Source: Rubrivivax sp.
GTDB lineage: Bacteria; Pseudomonadota; Gammaproteobacteria; Burkholderiales; Burkholderiaceae
NCBI GenBank assembly: GCA_016790225.1
Contig: JAEUOZ010000065.1
Coordinates: 54,889-118,888 of the forward strand
Length of the DNA stretch: 64,000 nucleotides
Direction: 5' to 3'
Shown piece by piece: positions 53,717 through 63,467 of this stretch (position 1 is its first letter; the number at the start of each line of letters is the position of its first letter). Both the position numbers and the translations under genes were made by a program. The notes below the pieces were generated by a model that had not been told where the DNA came from, did not search any database, and was given only the letters and a program-made list of their open reading frames with translations.

Positions 53717-56700
53717 AGCGGGCCCGGCGTTGCGGCCGCGGCTTCGCGGGCGTCGTCAGATGCCGCGGAGGCGATCGCTGCCGACGCCTGCGCTTCAAGC
53801 TGGCGGCGTGCGCGGTCCGCTTCGAGCAGTGCGCTCAGCTGCTCGTGGATGCGCTGGAGCGTGCCGCCCGGGTTGATCCACCAATCCGGGGACCAGACCC
53901 GCACGATCTCCCATCCCAGGCCGCGCAGCACCTGTTCCCTCAGGCGATCACGATCGCGGGCCGTGGCCGCGCGATGGTAGGTCGCGCCGTCGCATTCCAC
54001 GCCGGCCAGGTAGCGGCCCGGAAAGTCCGGGTGCACCACGCCCAGATCGACGCGGAACGTGGACGCGCCGATCTGCGTATGGACCTGCCAGCGCTTCGCG
54101 CCGAGCGCGGCGGCGACGCTGGCTTCGAACGGGCTCTCGAAGTCGCCACGGCTGCCGTGGTGAGCCTCGGCCAGCGCGCGAGGCCCGCGCTCTGCGAACT
54201 CCAGGAAGTGCTTCAGATCGCGCACGCCGGCAGCCTGCGTGCGCGAGAGGTTCAGCTGATCGCCCCGCAGGCTGGAGAACACGCGCAGGGCCTGTCGTGC
54301 GCGGGTGATCGCCACGTTCAGCCGCCGCTCTCCGCCCTCGCGGTTGAGCGGGCCGAAGTTCATGGACACGGCGCCGTGAAGATCCGGCCCGTAGGTGATC
54401 GAGAAATAGACGATGTCGCGCTCGTCGCCCTGCACGCTCTCCAGGTTCTTCACGAAGACCGGCTCCAGCTGCGCTTCGGCGAACCATGGCTCGAGGCCCG
54501 GATCCTGCCGCCGCTCGTTGTCCAGCAGATCCTCGATCAGCCTTTGCTGTTCGGCGTTGAAGGTGACCACGCCGACCGTCAGTCGAGCCTGGCCGATGGC
54601 CGGCGATCGCAGCTGGGCGACCAGATGCGCCACCAGCGCCCGGGCTTCCGCCGGGTTGGTGCGTGCGCCGCCCTTCTCGTAGCGCCCGTCCACCGGATGG
54701 AAGCTCACGGCCTGGTCCAGCGTGACCGGGGACGGGAAGGTGATCAGCTGGCCGCCGTAGTACCGGTGATTGCTGAAGGCGATCAGGCTCTCGTGACGCG
54801 AGCGGTAGTGCCAGGAGAGCTGCCGCGTGGGCAGGCTGGCACCGAGGCACTCGTCGAGGATGCTCTCCAGGTCGCCTTCCGGACCATCGCTGTCGCCGTC
54901 GCCCTCCGCGCTGTCGCCGCGGCTGAAGAAGTTGGTGGGCGGCAACTGCCTGGGGTCGCCCACCATCACCACCTGTCGGCCCCGCGCCATCGCGCCGATG
55001 GCATCCCAGACGGCGATCTGCGAGGCCTCGTCAAAGACCACGAGGTCGAAGTTGCGCGCCTGTGCCGACAGGTACTGGGCAATCGACAGCGGACTCATCA
55101 GCAGACAGGGAGCCAGCTGCAGGACCACGGACGGAATCTCCTGGAGCAGCTGGCGCAGCGGCTTGTGCGCCTTCTTCTTGTTCAGCTCGTGTCGCAGCAC
55201 ACCCCACTCGCTGTTGCGGTGCAGGCCGTCTGCGGCGGGCAGCTCGGCGCAGAGCCGGGCGCGAATCCACTGGCGCGTGAGCAGCATGAACTCCTCGTCC
55301 AGCCGCCGGAACTCCTGGATGCGCCGCTCGTGAACAGCAGGCGCAAAGCGCTTGAGGACCTCATCGTCGTCCACCGTCTCGGCCAGCCACCAGCGCGCAT
55401 ACGCTGTCTCAAACGCCTGAAGCACATGGACGGCCGGCAGTTCACCGGATTCGACCGCGCTGACCAGCGGCCCGATTCCCGCGGCGCGCGCCTGGGCCTG
55501 GACATGGCGCCAGTTGCACCAGGCGTTCAGCCCGGGGGCACCCTCGGCGACACCCAGGGCCGCGGCGGCCAGATCGTCGGCGGGTTGCTCGGTCCAGGCG
55601 GTCCGCACACCATCCGGCTGCGCGGCGGCCGCGCAGAAGGGCTCCAGCGCGCCATGGAGATCCGCCAGCCGCGAGACCACCTCCTGGCACGCCCGGCCCA
55701 GGGCGCCTGCCTCGGCGAGATCCGGGCGGCGCTCGGACAGGGTCTGCTGCAGGCTCGTGCGGACCTGAGCCAGTGACTCCGGTGCCAGGTTGAGCCCGTT
55801 CAGCCCCGCCTGCAGGGAGGAGTGGAACTTCAGTGCCCGCAGAACCCCTTCGGCATCGGTGTCGAGCCCCTTCCAGACGCCGGCGCAGGTGCCGCCCAAG
55901 GGTGCATTCAAGCTCATCAGTCCGGCCTCCAGCGTCGCCCGTTCCTGGAGCAAGGCGTGCTGCTGCTGCAGGGCCGCGCCGCAGCGGCCGTCGCGCACGG
56001 CGGGGTGGATGGCCTGCAGGCTGCCGCGCGTGCGCAGCCGCTGTCGCTCCCGCTCGAAGCGCAAGGCCTCGCGCAGCAGGCCCGTATCGGTCTGCAGCCC
56101 TCGCCAGAGTCCGTGACTGGATTCGCTCAAGGCCGCCAGCTCCGACAGCTGCCGATCGCGTTCGAGCAGGGCCTTCAGCCGCAGGGTCTCCTGCGCCCAA
56201 GGTTCGCCGCAGAGGCCGTCCAGCGCAGGTTCCAGACCGTCCAGCGAGAAGGGCTTGCCCAGGCGGGCCGCCAGCAGGGCCGCGTTGGCTGCGAGCGCCG
56301 CGCGCGCGTGAACCGTGCGTGTCCTGACGCCTGACCACAAACCACCGACCTCGGCACCCGGATCCAGCGCATGCACCTCTTCGCGCAGGCCCTTGATGCG
56401 CACCAGCGCGTTCAGGTCGTCGCGCACCCGCGGCTGACCCTCGCCCTCGATCACCGCGTCCAGCGCGCGGCGCACCCGGCGCCGGCCCATCCACGACAGC
56501 GGCCACAAGGCGCCTTCGGCCTTCACCCAATCCCGCAGCAGCCGCGCCACGGGAAGCTGCGACACGCCGGCGGCGTACTTGACGGACAGGCCCGCGCGCA
56601 GCCGTGTCATCTCCTCCAGGTGTTCGGCGCCGCGCTGCAGTTCAAGACAGGCTTGTGCTGTCCAGGGTGTCCCCAGCTCGGCATGCAGCTGCTGGCGCTG

Positions 56701-59700
56701 TTCGAGCAGCACCAGACCGTGAGCCAGACTGGCCTGCAGTTCCGCAGACCAGGGCGGCGACAGGCGCTCGGACAGGGCACGGTGCCGCATCAGCTGTTCC
56801 AGCCCGGATTTCAGCCGGCTGCACAGCTCGTGGCTGTCCGGCCGCGCGCAGAAGCTCCAGTCCTGCTCTCGTGCCTGGGGCAGGGCGCGCGCCAGCACGC
56901 CCAGCGCTGAACGGCGCTGGCGGTGCAGCGCGGGCCACTCGATGCCCAGCAGCTGACCGAGATGTCCAGCAGCGCGGCTGAATGCGGCCGCAGCCGAGTG
57001 CAGCGTCTGCGCAGACCGCTGCAGGGTCTGCTGCCAGCGGGCCGACCAGTCCACCGCATGAACCGGCTCCAGCGGTCCCGAAGTCAGCGCCTCAGGTCCC
57101 AGGGCCCCGGCTTGAGCCTGCACGCGCCCGGCCAGATCTCTCAAGGCATCGAGGCCGGCTTCGTCATGGATCTGGGCGGCCGGCCAGCTGAAGCCCAGCT
57201 CCGGCATTTGCGCGTGATGGGCCATGGTGCCCATGGCGGCATAGGGCGTCCAGCCGTTCGGGTAGCGACGATGCAGACGCTCGACATACTGCGAGAGCTG
57301 ATCGCGCACGCGGCCCAGCTGGATGGCCTTGCTTCGCCAGCTGGCCTCGTCAAACTCGCTCTTGGCTTCCCAGGATGCGCGCAACTGGTTCAGGACATCG
57401 AGCTTGCGGCTCTTGTTGGAGTGCAGCTGAAGGCAGAAGTCGCTCAGCCCCACCTCGCGCAGCCGGCGGAACACCACGTCCAGCGCGGCAATCTTCTCCG
57501 CCACGAACAGCACGCGCTTGCCTTCGGCCAGGCAGTGCGCGATGAGGTTGGCAATGGTCTGGCTCTTGCCGGTGCCGGGCGGGCCGATCAGCACGAAATC
57601 CTTGCCCCGGGAGGCGGCCATCACGGCCGAGAGCTGCGAAGAGTCCGCCGCCAGCGGGCAGAACACCTGCTGCGGCGCAAATTCGGCATCGAGCCTGCGG
57701 GCGTCAGGGAATGCGGGCCCGGAGCGATAGGCTTCACGCGGGTGGTCGATCAGGTGCTCCACCACGGGAGACTGGCGAAGGTCTTGCGTGCGTTCGCAGA
57801 GGTCCTTCCACATCAGGTACTTGGAGAAGGAGAACATCGACAGCACGACTTCTTCGCTGATCTCCCACCGGGGAATGTCACGGATCGTCGCGCGAACACG
57901 CTTCCACACGCCCGCGATGTCCAGGCCCGCGCCGTCGCGGGACAGCAGGCCCCCGGCCGGATCGAGGTCCAGCTGAAAGTCCTGCCGCAGCATCTCCAGC
58001 AGCGTCGGATTGAAGAGCGCCTCATCGTCGTGGGCCTGCAAGGTAAAGCCCGAGCGCGCGCTCCTGCGTTCAAGCGTCACGGGCAGCAGCACCAGGGGTG
58101 CCCGGACCCTTGAATCCGCCTTGCCATCCCGTGTCCACAGCAGGAAGCCCAGCGCGAGGAACAGCGTGTTGGCGCCACCTTCCTGCAGCGCCAGTCGGGC
58201 GCCGCGGTAGAGCTCGACGAGTCGGTTCTGCAGCTCCACCTCGTCCAGCCGGATGAAGACCTCGCGCCGGGTCAAGGCTTCGGCGGCGTGCTCGCGATGC
58301 AGGTCCTCGCGGCTGCGCGACTCGTGAAGCGCCTGACTGCGCGGATCCAGCCCTTCCATCAGTTGCGGGCTGGGCAGCAGCTTGAGCGTCAGCCCTGTGG
58401 CCAGCGCGTCTTCCAGTGCCGGCGCTGGCGCATCCAGCACCACCGCCTTCTTGACCGCCTTGAAGTTGAGCAAGGCGTTTCGCAAGGAGAGATCCAGCAG
58501 CTTGCGCTGCCACCTGGCGAGGCGATCCTTGGGATCCAGCGGCGTGGCCGTCAAGGGCGCCAGACCTTCGTCGGGCAGTTCCGGCGCCTCCTCGACGCTG
58601 ACCTGGGCGTCGGCCTCGCGTGCGGCGGGCCCCGGATCGATCCCTGCATGGGCCTGCGCCAGGGGCTTGATGCGCGACATCCGGGCCCGCTTGACATCGA
58701 CCAGCAGCTCGAACCGGTCTTCCTCGGCTTCGGACAGCTGGCGTTGGGCGTTGGCGATGGCCTGGCTGAAGTGCACGATCTCGGGCTGGACGGCGAGCGT
58801 GGTCTCGAAGACGAGCAGCTCCTGGAGCATCAGGCGCTTGCGTACGGCGGTGATGTCGTCGACCACTGTGGTGGAGAAGGTTTCGTCGCGCAGCCACAGC
58901 CCGACGAAGGAGTGCCCGCGGGTGAAGATCAGCAGCGGGTTGAGGTGCGCCTGTTCCAGGCAGGCTGCAAAGAGCAGGCTCAAGTCCAGGCAGGTGCCCA
59001 GGCCGGCGTCGAGCATCTGGCTCGGGCTGCGCACCTTCTGGCCCGCATGCTCGAAGCTGGCAGGCGGCAGGGTGTAGCTCATGCGCCGTCGCAGGACGGC
59101 CGTCCACAGGCCCGATGCCAGCTCCCAGGCGCGCCGAGCCCCTTGCGCATAGCCTTCGATGGACGGCGACTTGCCCGATTCCCGCAGCGCCTGCGCCGCG
59201 CTCTGCAGCAGGCGGTCGATGGCCGGGTCGTTGGGCTGCACGAAGGCTGCCACCATCTCCGGCAGATGACCGATGCCACCCCATTGATGGCGCGGCAGGA
59301 GCTCGAGCGTCTGTTCGCGGACGGCGAGCCGCTCGGTGCCCAGGCGGGCGCAGCCCAGCTCGAAGCGCAGCGTGGCCGTCTCGGCCTCGGTCAGCCGCGA
59401 CAGCACGGCGCCATCCAGGGCCAGGTCCAGATCGGTGACGTGAAACGTTTCCCCGGCGCGCACCGAATCGAGCGACCAGGTCCGCGGCCTGATGGCGGGC
59501 GGCTCGCAGGCCAGGCGCAATTGCAACTCGCCGATGGCTTGCGGCGTGTCGTTCACGACCGCGAGTTCGAACAGCGCCGGTACGGCGTTCTGGAAGTCGG
59601 CCAGGTTCAGCTTGGCGACACAGCTGACCCGAAGCTGCACGGACGGCTCCTGCGCGGCGGGCAGGGTGGCAGCGGCCGCGGGCGGCTCGTTCTCGGGCGG

Positions 59701-59733
59701 CTCGTTCGCGGGCGGTTCGGCCTGGTCTTGCAT
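53650..59733 (-). CDS. Multidomain defence-type helicase-nuclease (transglutaminase-like, DUF4011, SF1 helicase, endonuclease)
   Basis: The 2027-residue protein has a transglutaminase-like segment around 246-273 (GTCLDLSLLFAACLEQ and TRGHSFVGLWL, Cys and His). A DUF4011-like region follows from about 400 (DRLARWQRKLLDLSLRNALLNF). Walker A is GPPGTGKSQTIANLIAH near 712, Walker B VVFDEASQIAVWDA near 1560, and VGDPRQLPPTNFF. The end carries a Vsr/MTES_1575-type nuclease (FRVDLGVVHPD, GVECDGATYH, LGWEIVRVWSPDWW). This matches the single-gene Hhe defence layout as I recall it. The start has no nearby competing ATG. Confidence 0.92.
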   Translation of the reverse strand: MQDQAEPPANEPPENEPPAAAATLPAAQEPSVQLRVSCVAKLNLADFQNAVPALFELAVVNDTPQAIGELQLRLACEPPAIRPRTWSLDSVRAGETFHVTDLDLALDGAVLSRLTEAETATLRFELGCARLGTERLAVREQTLELLPRHQWGGIGHLPEMVAAFVQPNDPAIDRLLQSAAQALRESGKSPSIEGYAQGARRAWELASGLWTAVLRRRMSYTLPPASFEHAGQKVRSPSQMLDAGLGTCLDLSLLFAACLEQAHLNPLLIFTRGHSFVGLWLRDETFSTTVVDDITAVRKRLMLQELLVFETTLAVQPEIVHFSQAIANAQRQLSEAEEDRFELLVDVKRARMSRIKPLAQAHAGIDPGPAAREADAQVSVEEAPELPDEGLAPLTATPLDPKDRLARWQRKLLDLSLRNALLNFKAVKKAVVLDAPAPALEDALATGLTLKLLPSPQLMEGLDPRSQALHESRSREDLHREHAAEALTRREVFIRLDEVELQNRLVELYRGARLALQEGGANTLFLALGFLLWTRDGKADSRVRAPLVLLPVTLERRSARSGFTLQAHDDEALFNPTLLEMLRQDFQLDLDPAGGLLSRDGAGLDIAGVWKRVRATIRDIPRWEISEEVVLSMFSFSKYLMWKDLCERTQDLRQSPVVEHLIDHPREAYRSGPAFPDARRLDAEFAPQQVFCPLAADSSQLSAVMAASRGKDFVLIGPPGTGKSQTIANLIAHCLAEGKRVLFVAEKIAALDVVFRRLREVGLSDFCLQLHSNKSRKLDVLNQLRASWEAKSEFDEASWRSKAIQLGRVRDQLSQYVERLHRRYPNGWTPYAAMGTMAHHAQMPELGFSWPAAQIHDEAGLDALRDLAGRVQAQAGALGPEALTSGPLEPVHAVDWSARWQQTLQRSAQTLHSAAAAFSRAAGHLGQLLGIEWPALHRQRRSALGVLARALPQAREQDWSFCARPDSHELCSRLKSGLEQLMRHRALSERLSPPWSAELQASLAHGLVLLEQRQQLHAELGTPWTAQACLELQRGAEHLEEMTRLRAGLSVKYAAGVSQLPVARLLRDWVKAEGALWPLSWMGRRRVRRALDAVIEGEGQPRVRDDLNALVRIKGLREEVHALDPGAEVGGLWSGVRTRTVHARAALAANAALLAARLGKPFSLDGLEPALDGLCGEPWAQETLRLKALLERDRQLSELAALSESSHGLWRGLQTDTGLLREALRFERERQRLRTRGSLQAIHPAVRDGRCGAALQQQHALLQERATLEAGLMSLNAPLGGTCAGVWKGLDTDAEGVLRALKFHSSLQAGLNGLNLAPESLAQVRTSLQQTLSERRPDLAEAGALGRACQEVVSRLADLHGALEPFCAAAAQPDGVRTAWTEQPADDLAAAALGVAEGAPGLNAWCNWRHVQAQARAAGIGPLVSAVESGELPAVHVLQAFETAYARWWLAETVDDDEVLKRFAPAVHERRIQEFRRLDEEFMLLTRQWIRARLCAELPAADGLHRNSEWGVLRHELNKKKAHKPLRQLLQEIPSVVLQLAPCLLMSPLSIAQYLSAQARNFDLVVFDEASQIAVWDAIGAMARGRQVVMVGDPRQLPPTNFFSRGDSAEGDGDSDGPEGDLESILDECLGASLPTRQLSWHYRSRHESLIAFSNHRYYGGQLITFPSPVTLDQAVSFHPVDGRYEKGGARTNPAEARALVAHLVAQLRSPAIGQARLTVGVVTFNAEQQRLIEDLLDNERRQDPGLEPWFAEAQLEPVFVKNLESVQGDERDIVYFSITYGPDLHGAVSMNFGPLNREGGERRLNVAITRARQALRVFSSLRGDQLNLSRTQAAGVRDLKHFLEFAERGPRALAEAHHGSRGDFESPFEASVAAALGAKRWQVHTQIGASTFRVDLGVVHPDFPGRYLAGVECDGATYHRAATARDRDRLREQVLRGLGWEIVRVWSPDWWINPGGTLQRIHEQLSALLEADRARRQLEAQASAAIASAASDDAREAAAATPGPLQAGSITSAAALKASSAAGNPQ

Positions 59734-59890
59734 GCGTTCGTCTCCCTGTGCCTGCCGGTGACGGCGGTCCGGCGCCTCAGGGGGCTTGTAGCAAATTTGC
59801 GCGCTGCCCGGCCCGCGGCCGCGTCAAGACGCCATCGACGCCATGGCCGTTGCCGCCGGCGCACAAGCCCAGCGCTTGAGAGCGCCCCCA

Positions 59891-59956
59891 GGGCCGGGCT
59901 GCGCCCGGCCCGCCCCCCGCGGGGGTTCAAGCAAAGTGGCAAAGCCACATTTGCTT
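59891..59956. repeat. Cluster of three short inverted repeats
   Basis: GGGCCGGGC-TGC-GCCCGGCCC is a perfect 9-bp stem. CCCCCGCGGGGG follows immediately. Then CAAAGTGGC-AAA-GCCACATTTG pairs with one bulge. The cluster lies in the 240-bp gap between the divergent helicase and CIA30 genes. It looks like an intergenic REP-type element; a regulatory role is not shown. Confidence 0.6.
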
Positions 59957-59973
59957 CAGAGATGAGGAGCCAC

Positions 59974-60594
59974 ATGGCGCATGATCCCGTCCGGCGCCGC
60001 GCCCTGCCAGAGGGTCACGCCCAAGCCCGGCCCTGGACTCCCCCGCTCACCGTGCATCCCCCGGACCCCGAACGCCATTTCGACTTCCGCGATCCCCACG
60101 CGGCAGCCGCCTGGGCGGCGATCGACGATCGGGTGATGGGCGGTTGTTCGCAGAGCCGGCTGCGCGCGGATGCGCAGGGGCATGCGGTCTTCGAAGGCGT
60201 GGTGTCGCTGCGCAACGGCGGCGGCTTTGCCTCGGTGCGATCGGCGCCCGGCGCGCTGGGTCACCCTGGAGCGCAGGCGCTGTGCCTGCGGGTGCGCGGT
60301 CCGGCGCTGGACTACAAGCTCAGCCTCTTCACGGACGATGGCTTCGACAGCCTGGGCTACCAGGCTGGGTTTAGGCCGCAGCCCGCGGCATGGACGGTCG
60401 TGGTGCTGCCGCTGGCGGACTTCATGGCGCGCTGGCGCGGGCGTGAACTGCCGGGCGCGCCACCGCTGCAGGCCGCCCGCGTGCGGCAGATCGGCCTGCT
60501 GCGGGCGGGGCGGCAGGCCGGCGCGTTTGCGCTGGATGTTGCCTGGATCGGCTGGGCCGCATCACGCGCGGCACCCGGGGACATCGACGATTGA
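59974..60594 (+). CDS. CIA30-family protein
   Basis: The protein is about 206 residues from an ATG after GAGGAGCCAC. AWAAIDDRVMGGCSQSRL is the CIA30 opening, followed by GVVSLRNGGGFASVRS, and DYKLSLFTDDGFDSLGYQAG. The fold is galactose-binding-like. The family was named for complex I assembly in mitochondria; the bacterial role is unclear. A longer frame runs far upstream opposite the helicase gene and is not real. Confidence 0.85.
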   Translation: MAHDPVRRRALPEGHAQARPWTPPLTVHPPDPERHFDFRDPHAAAAWAAIDDRVMGGCSQSRLRADAQGHAVFEGVVSLRNGGGFASVRSAPGALGHPGAQALCLRVRGPALDYKLSLFTDDGFDSLGYQAGFRPQPAAWTVVVLPLADFMARWRGRELPGAPPLQAARVRQIGLLRAGRQAGAFALDVAWIGWAASRAAPGDIDD

Positions 60595-60652
60595 CCGCTG
60601 GCGTGGGCGCACGCCACAGTCGGCCCACCCAAGCCCTGACCGGAGTGCTGCC

Positions 60653-61060
60653 ATGGACCTGCCCACGCTGACCCGCATCCTGGAGCCGCTGTTTCCGGGC
60701 CTGATGGGCGTGCAGCTGCTGGAGCTGGATCCGCAGCGCGTGCGGGCGCAGATGCGCGTGCGGCCCGAGCTGTGCACCACGGGTGGCCTGCTGCATGGCG
60801 GCGCGAGCATGGCCTTTGCCGACACGCTGGGCGCCGTGGGCACGGTGCTCAACCTGGGCCCCGGCCAGGGCACCACCACCACCTCGTCGGCCACGCAGTT
60901 CATCAGTGGCGCGGGCGTCGGCACCGTGGTGCAAGGCGATCGCCGCGCGCTGCACCGCGGCCGCACGACCATGGTCTGGCAGACGGAGATCACCCGCGCC
61001 GATGGCCGGCTGTGCGCCGTGGTGACGCAGACCCAGCTGGTGATGCAGGCCCGAAGCTGA
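60653..61060 (+). CDS. PaaI-type hotdog thioesterase
   Basis: The 135-residue protein has the hotdog-fold pattern RPELCTTGGLLHGGASMAFA followed by DTLGAVGTVLNL. Conserved acidic and Gly residues lie where PaaI-type acyl-CoA thioesterases bind substrate. It begins at the ATG at 60653. It lies near two acyl-CoA dehydrogenases, in keeping with acyl-CoA metabolism. Confidence 0.88.
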   Translation: MDLPTLTRILEPLFPGLMGVQLLELDPQRVRAQMRVRPELCTTGGLLHGGASMAFADTLGAVGTVLNLGPGQGTTTTSSATQFISGAGVGTVVQGDRRALHRGRTTMVWQTEITRADGRLCAVVTQTQLVMQARS

Positions 61061-61142
61061 GCGCGCCGCCAGCCCGGCCGCAAGCCGCGCGTCCGCGCGG
61101 CCGCGTATCCTCGGCGGCATCCACCAGCCAGAGAGCCTTCTG

Positions 61143-62174
61143 ATGACCCAGCGCATTCCCGCCACGCTGATTGCCGGTGACGGCATCGGCCCCGAGATCG
61201 TCGAAGCCACGGTGGCGGCGCTGCAGGCGCTGGATGCACCTTTCGAGTGGGACCGGCAGATCGCCGGGCTGGAAGGGGTGCGGGCGGTGCGCGATCCGCT
61301 GCCCGCCGCCACGCTGAACAGCATCCGCCGCACGCGCCTGGCCCTGAAGGGCCCACTGGAAACGCCTTCGGGCGGCGGCTACCGCAGCAGCAACGTGCGC
61401 CTGCGCGAGGAGTTCAAGCTCTATGCCAACCTGCGCCCGGCGCGCACCGTGGTCCCGGGCGGGCGCTTCGACGACATCGATCTGGTCGTGGTGCGCGAAA
61501 ACCTGGAAGGGCTCTACATCGGCCACGAGCACTATGTGCAGATCGATGACGACCCGCACGCGGTGGCCATGGCCACGGGCATCAACACGCGCGCGGGCTG
61601 CCGCCGGATCCTGGAATTTGCATTCCAGCAGGCCGTCACTACCGGTCGGCGCAAGGTGACGGTGGTGCACAAGGCCAACATCATGAAGGCGCTCACGGGC
61701 ATCTTCAAGGAGACGGCCGAAGAGCTCTACGAGCAGCGCTACCGCGGCAAGTTCGAGTTCGAGACCGTCATCGTGGACGCCTGCGCGATGAAGCTGGTGC
61801 TCAACCCCTGGCAGTTCGACATGCTGGTCACGACCAACCTGTTCGGCGACATCCTGTCCGACCTGGTGGCCGGCCTGGTGGGTGGCCTGGGGATGGCGCC
61901 GGGCGCGAACATCGGCGCCGACGCGGCGATCTTCGAGGCCGTGCACGGCTCCGCGCCGGACATCGCCGGCAAGGGCATCGCCAACCCGACGGCGCTGATC
62001 CTGGCCGCGGCGATGATGCTCGACCACGTGAAACTGGTCGAGCAGGCCACGCGGCTGCGCCAGGCGCTCGACGCGACGCTGAACCTCGACGGCGTGCGCA
62101 CCGGCGACCTCGGCGGCAGCGCCAGCACCGCCGCCTTCACGAAGGCGCTGGTCGCGCGGATCACCAACGGCTGA
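61143..62174 (+). CDS. Isocitrate/isopropylmalate dehydrogenase family (NAD-type IDH-like)
   Basis: The 343-residue protein begins ATLIAGDGIGPEIVEATVAAL. Substrate residues lie in ALKGPLETPSGGGYRSSNVRL and VVRENLEGLYIGHEH; VVHKANIMK and NLFGDILSDLVAGLVGGLG carry the catalytic Lys and metal-binding Asp. These features fit NAD-dependent isocitrate dehydrogenases more than LeuB. Oxidative decarboxylation of isocitrate or a similar hydroxyacid is expected. Confidence 0.9.
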   Translation: MTQRIPATLIAGDGIGPEIVEATVAALQALDAPFEWDRQIAGLEGVRAVRDPLPAATLNSIRRTRLALKGPLETPSGGGYRSSNVRLREEFKLYANLRPARTVVPGGRFDDIDLVVVRENLEGLYIGHEHYVQIDDDPHAVAMATGINTRAGCRRILEFAFQQAVTTGRRKVTVVHKANIMKALTGIFKETAEELYEQRYRGKFEFETVIVDACAMKLVLNPWQFDMLVTTNLFGDILSDLVAGLVGGLGMAPGANIGADAAIFEAVHGSAPDIAGKGIANPTALILAAAMMLDHVKLVEQATRLRQALDATLNLDGVRTGDLGGSASTAAFTKALVARITNG

Positions 62175-62298
62175 CGGCCCGCCGGCGCCGCCCGGGGGGC
62201 GGTGTGCCATCACCCGGTCACGGGCAGGGGTGCACCGGCGCGGCCGGGCTGAGGCATGCTGCGGTCTTCCGCCCCCCGGGGTGCAGCGGCCGCCCGCC

Positions 62299-63462
62299 AT
62301 GATCCGATCCACCATCGACCGCCATGCCGAGATCCGCGACGCGGTGCGCGCCCTGTGCACCCAGTTCCCGGACAGCTACCACCGCGAGGTGTCGTCGCAG
62401 CGGGCCTATCCCGAGGCCTTCGTCGACGCGCTGACGAAGGCCGGCTGGCTGGCCGCGCTGATCCCGGCGGAGTACGGCGGCTCCGGGCTCGGCCTCGGCG
62501 AGGCGAGCGTGATCATGGAGGAGATCAACCGCAGCGGCGGCAATGCCGGCGCCTGCCACGGCCAGATGTACAACATGGGCACGCTGTTGCGCCATGGCAG
62601 CCAGGCGCAGAAGGAGCGCTGGCTGCCGCCGATCGCCCGCGGCGAGCTGCGCCTGCAGAGCATGGGCGTGACCGAGCCCGGCACCGGCACCGACACGACG
62701 AAGATCAAGACCCATGCGGTACGCCGCGGCGACCGCTGGGTCGTCAACGGCCAGAAGGTGTGGATCAGCCGGGTGCAGCACTCCGACCTGATGATCCTGC
62801 TCGCACGCACCACGCCGCTGGCCGAGGTGCAGAAGAAGAGCGAGGGCCTGTCGGTGTTCCTGGTCGACCTGCGCGAGGCGGTGGGCCACGGCATGACGGT
62901 GCGGCCGATCCCGAACCTGGTGGACCACGAGACCAACGAGCTGTTCTTCGAGAACCTCGAGATCCCGCACGAACACCTGATCGGCGTCGAAGGCCAGGGC
63001 TTCCGCTACATCCTCGACGGCCTGAATGCCGAGCGCACGCTGATCGCGGCCGAGTGCATCGGCGACGGCCACTGGTTCGTCGATCGGGTCACGGCCTACA
63101 CCAAGGACCGGGTGGTGTTCGGCCGCCCGATCGGCCAGAACCAGGGCGTGCAATTCCCGATCGCCGAGAGCTACATCGAGGTCGAGGCCGCGAACCTGAT
63201 GCGCTGGCGCGCCTGCGACCTGTTCGACGCCCAGGCACCCTGCGGCGCCGAGGCCAACATGGCCAAGTACCTGGCGGCGAAAGCGAGCTGGGAGGCGGCC
63301 AACGCCTGCCTGCAGTTCCACGGCGGTTTCGGCTTCGCCGACGAATACGACGTCGAGCGCAAGTTCCGCGAGACCCGGCTGTACCAGGTGGCGCCGATCT
63401 CCACCAACCTGATCCTGAGCTTCGTGGCCGAGCATGTGCTCGGGCTGCCGCGCTCGTTCTGA
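62299..63462 (+). CDS. Acyl-CoA dehydrogenase
   Basis: The protein is 387 residues from an ATG at 62299; an upstream in-frame start is unlikely. The flavoenzyme introduces a double bond into acyl-CoA. PAEYGGSGLGLGEASVIMEEI, MGVTEPGTGTDTTKIKTHA, WVVNGQKVWISRV and CLQFHGGFGFADEYDVER are family motifs. It is followed 5 bp later by a second dehydrogenase gene, suggesting a shared pathway for a particular acyl-CoA. Confidence 0.94.
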   Translation: MIRSTIDRHAEIRDAVRALCTQFPDSYHREVSSQRAYPEAFVDALTKAGWLAALIPAEYGGSGLGLGEASVIMEEINRSGGNAGACHGQMYNMGTLLRHGSQAQKERWLPPIARGELRLQSMGVTEPGTGTDTTKIKTHAVRRGDRWVVNGQKVWISRVQHSDLMILLARTTPLAEVQKKSEGLSVFLVDLREAVGHGMTVRPIPNLVDHETNELFFENLEIPHEHLIGVEGQGFRYILDGLNAERTLIAAECIGDGHWFVDRVTAYTKDRVVFGRPIGQNQGVQFPIAESYIEVEAANLMRWRACDLFDAQAPCGAEANMAKYLAAKASWEAANACLQFHGGFGFADEYDVERKFRETRLYQVAPISTNLILSFVAEHVLGLPRSF

Positions 63463-63467
63463 CCGCC

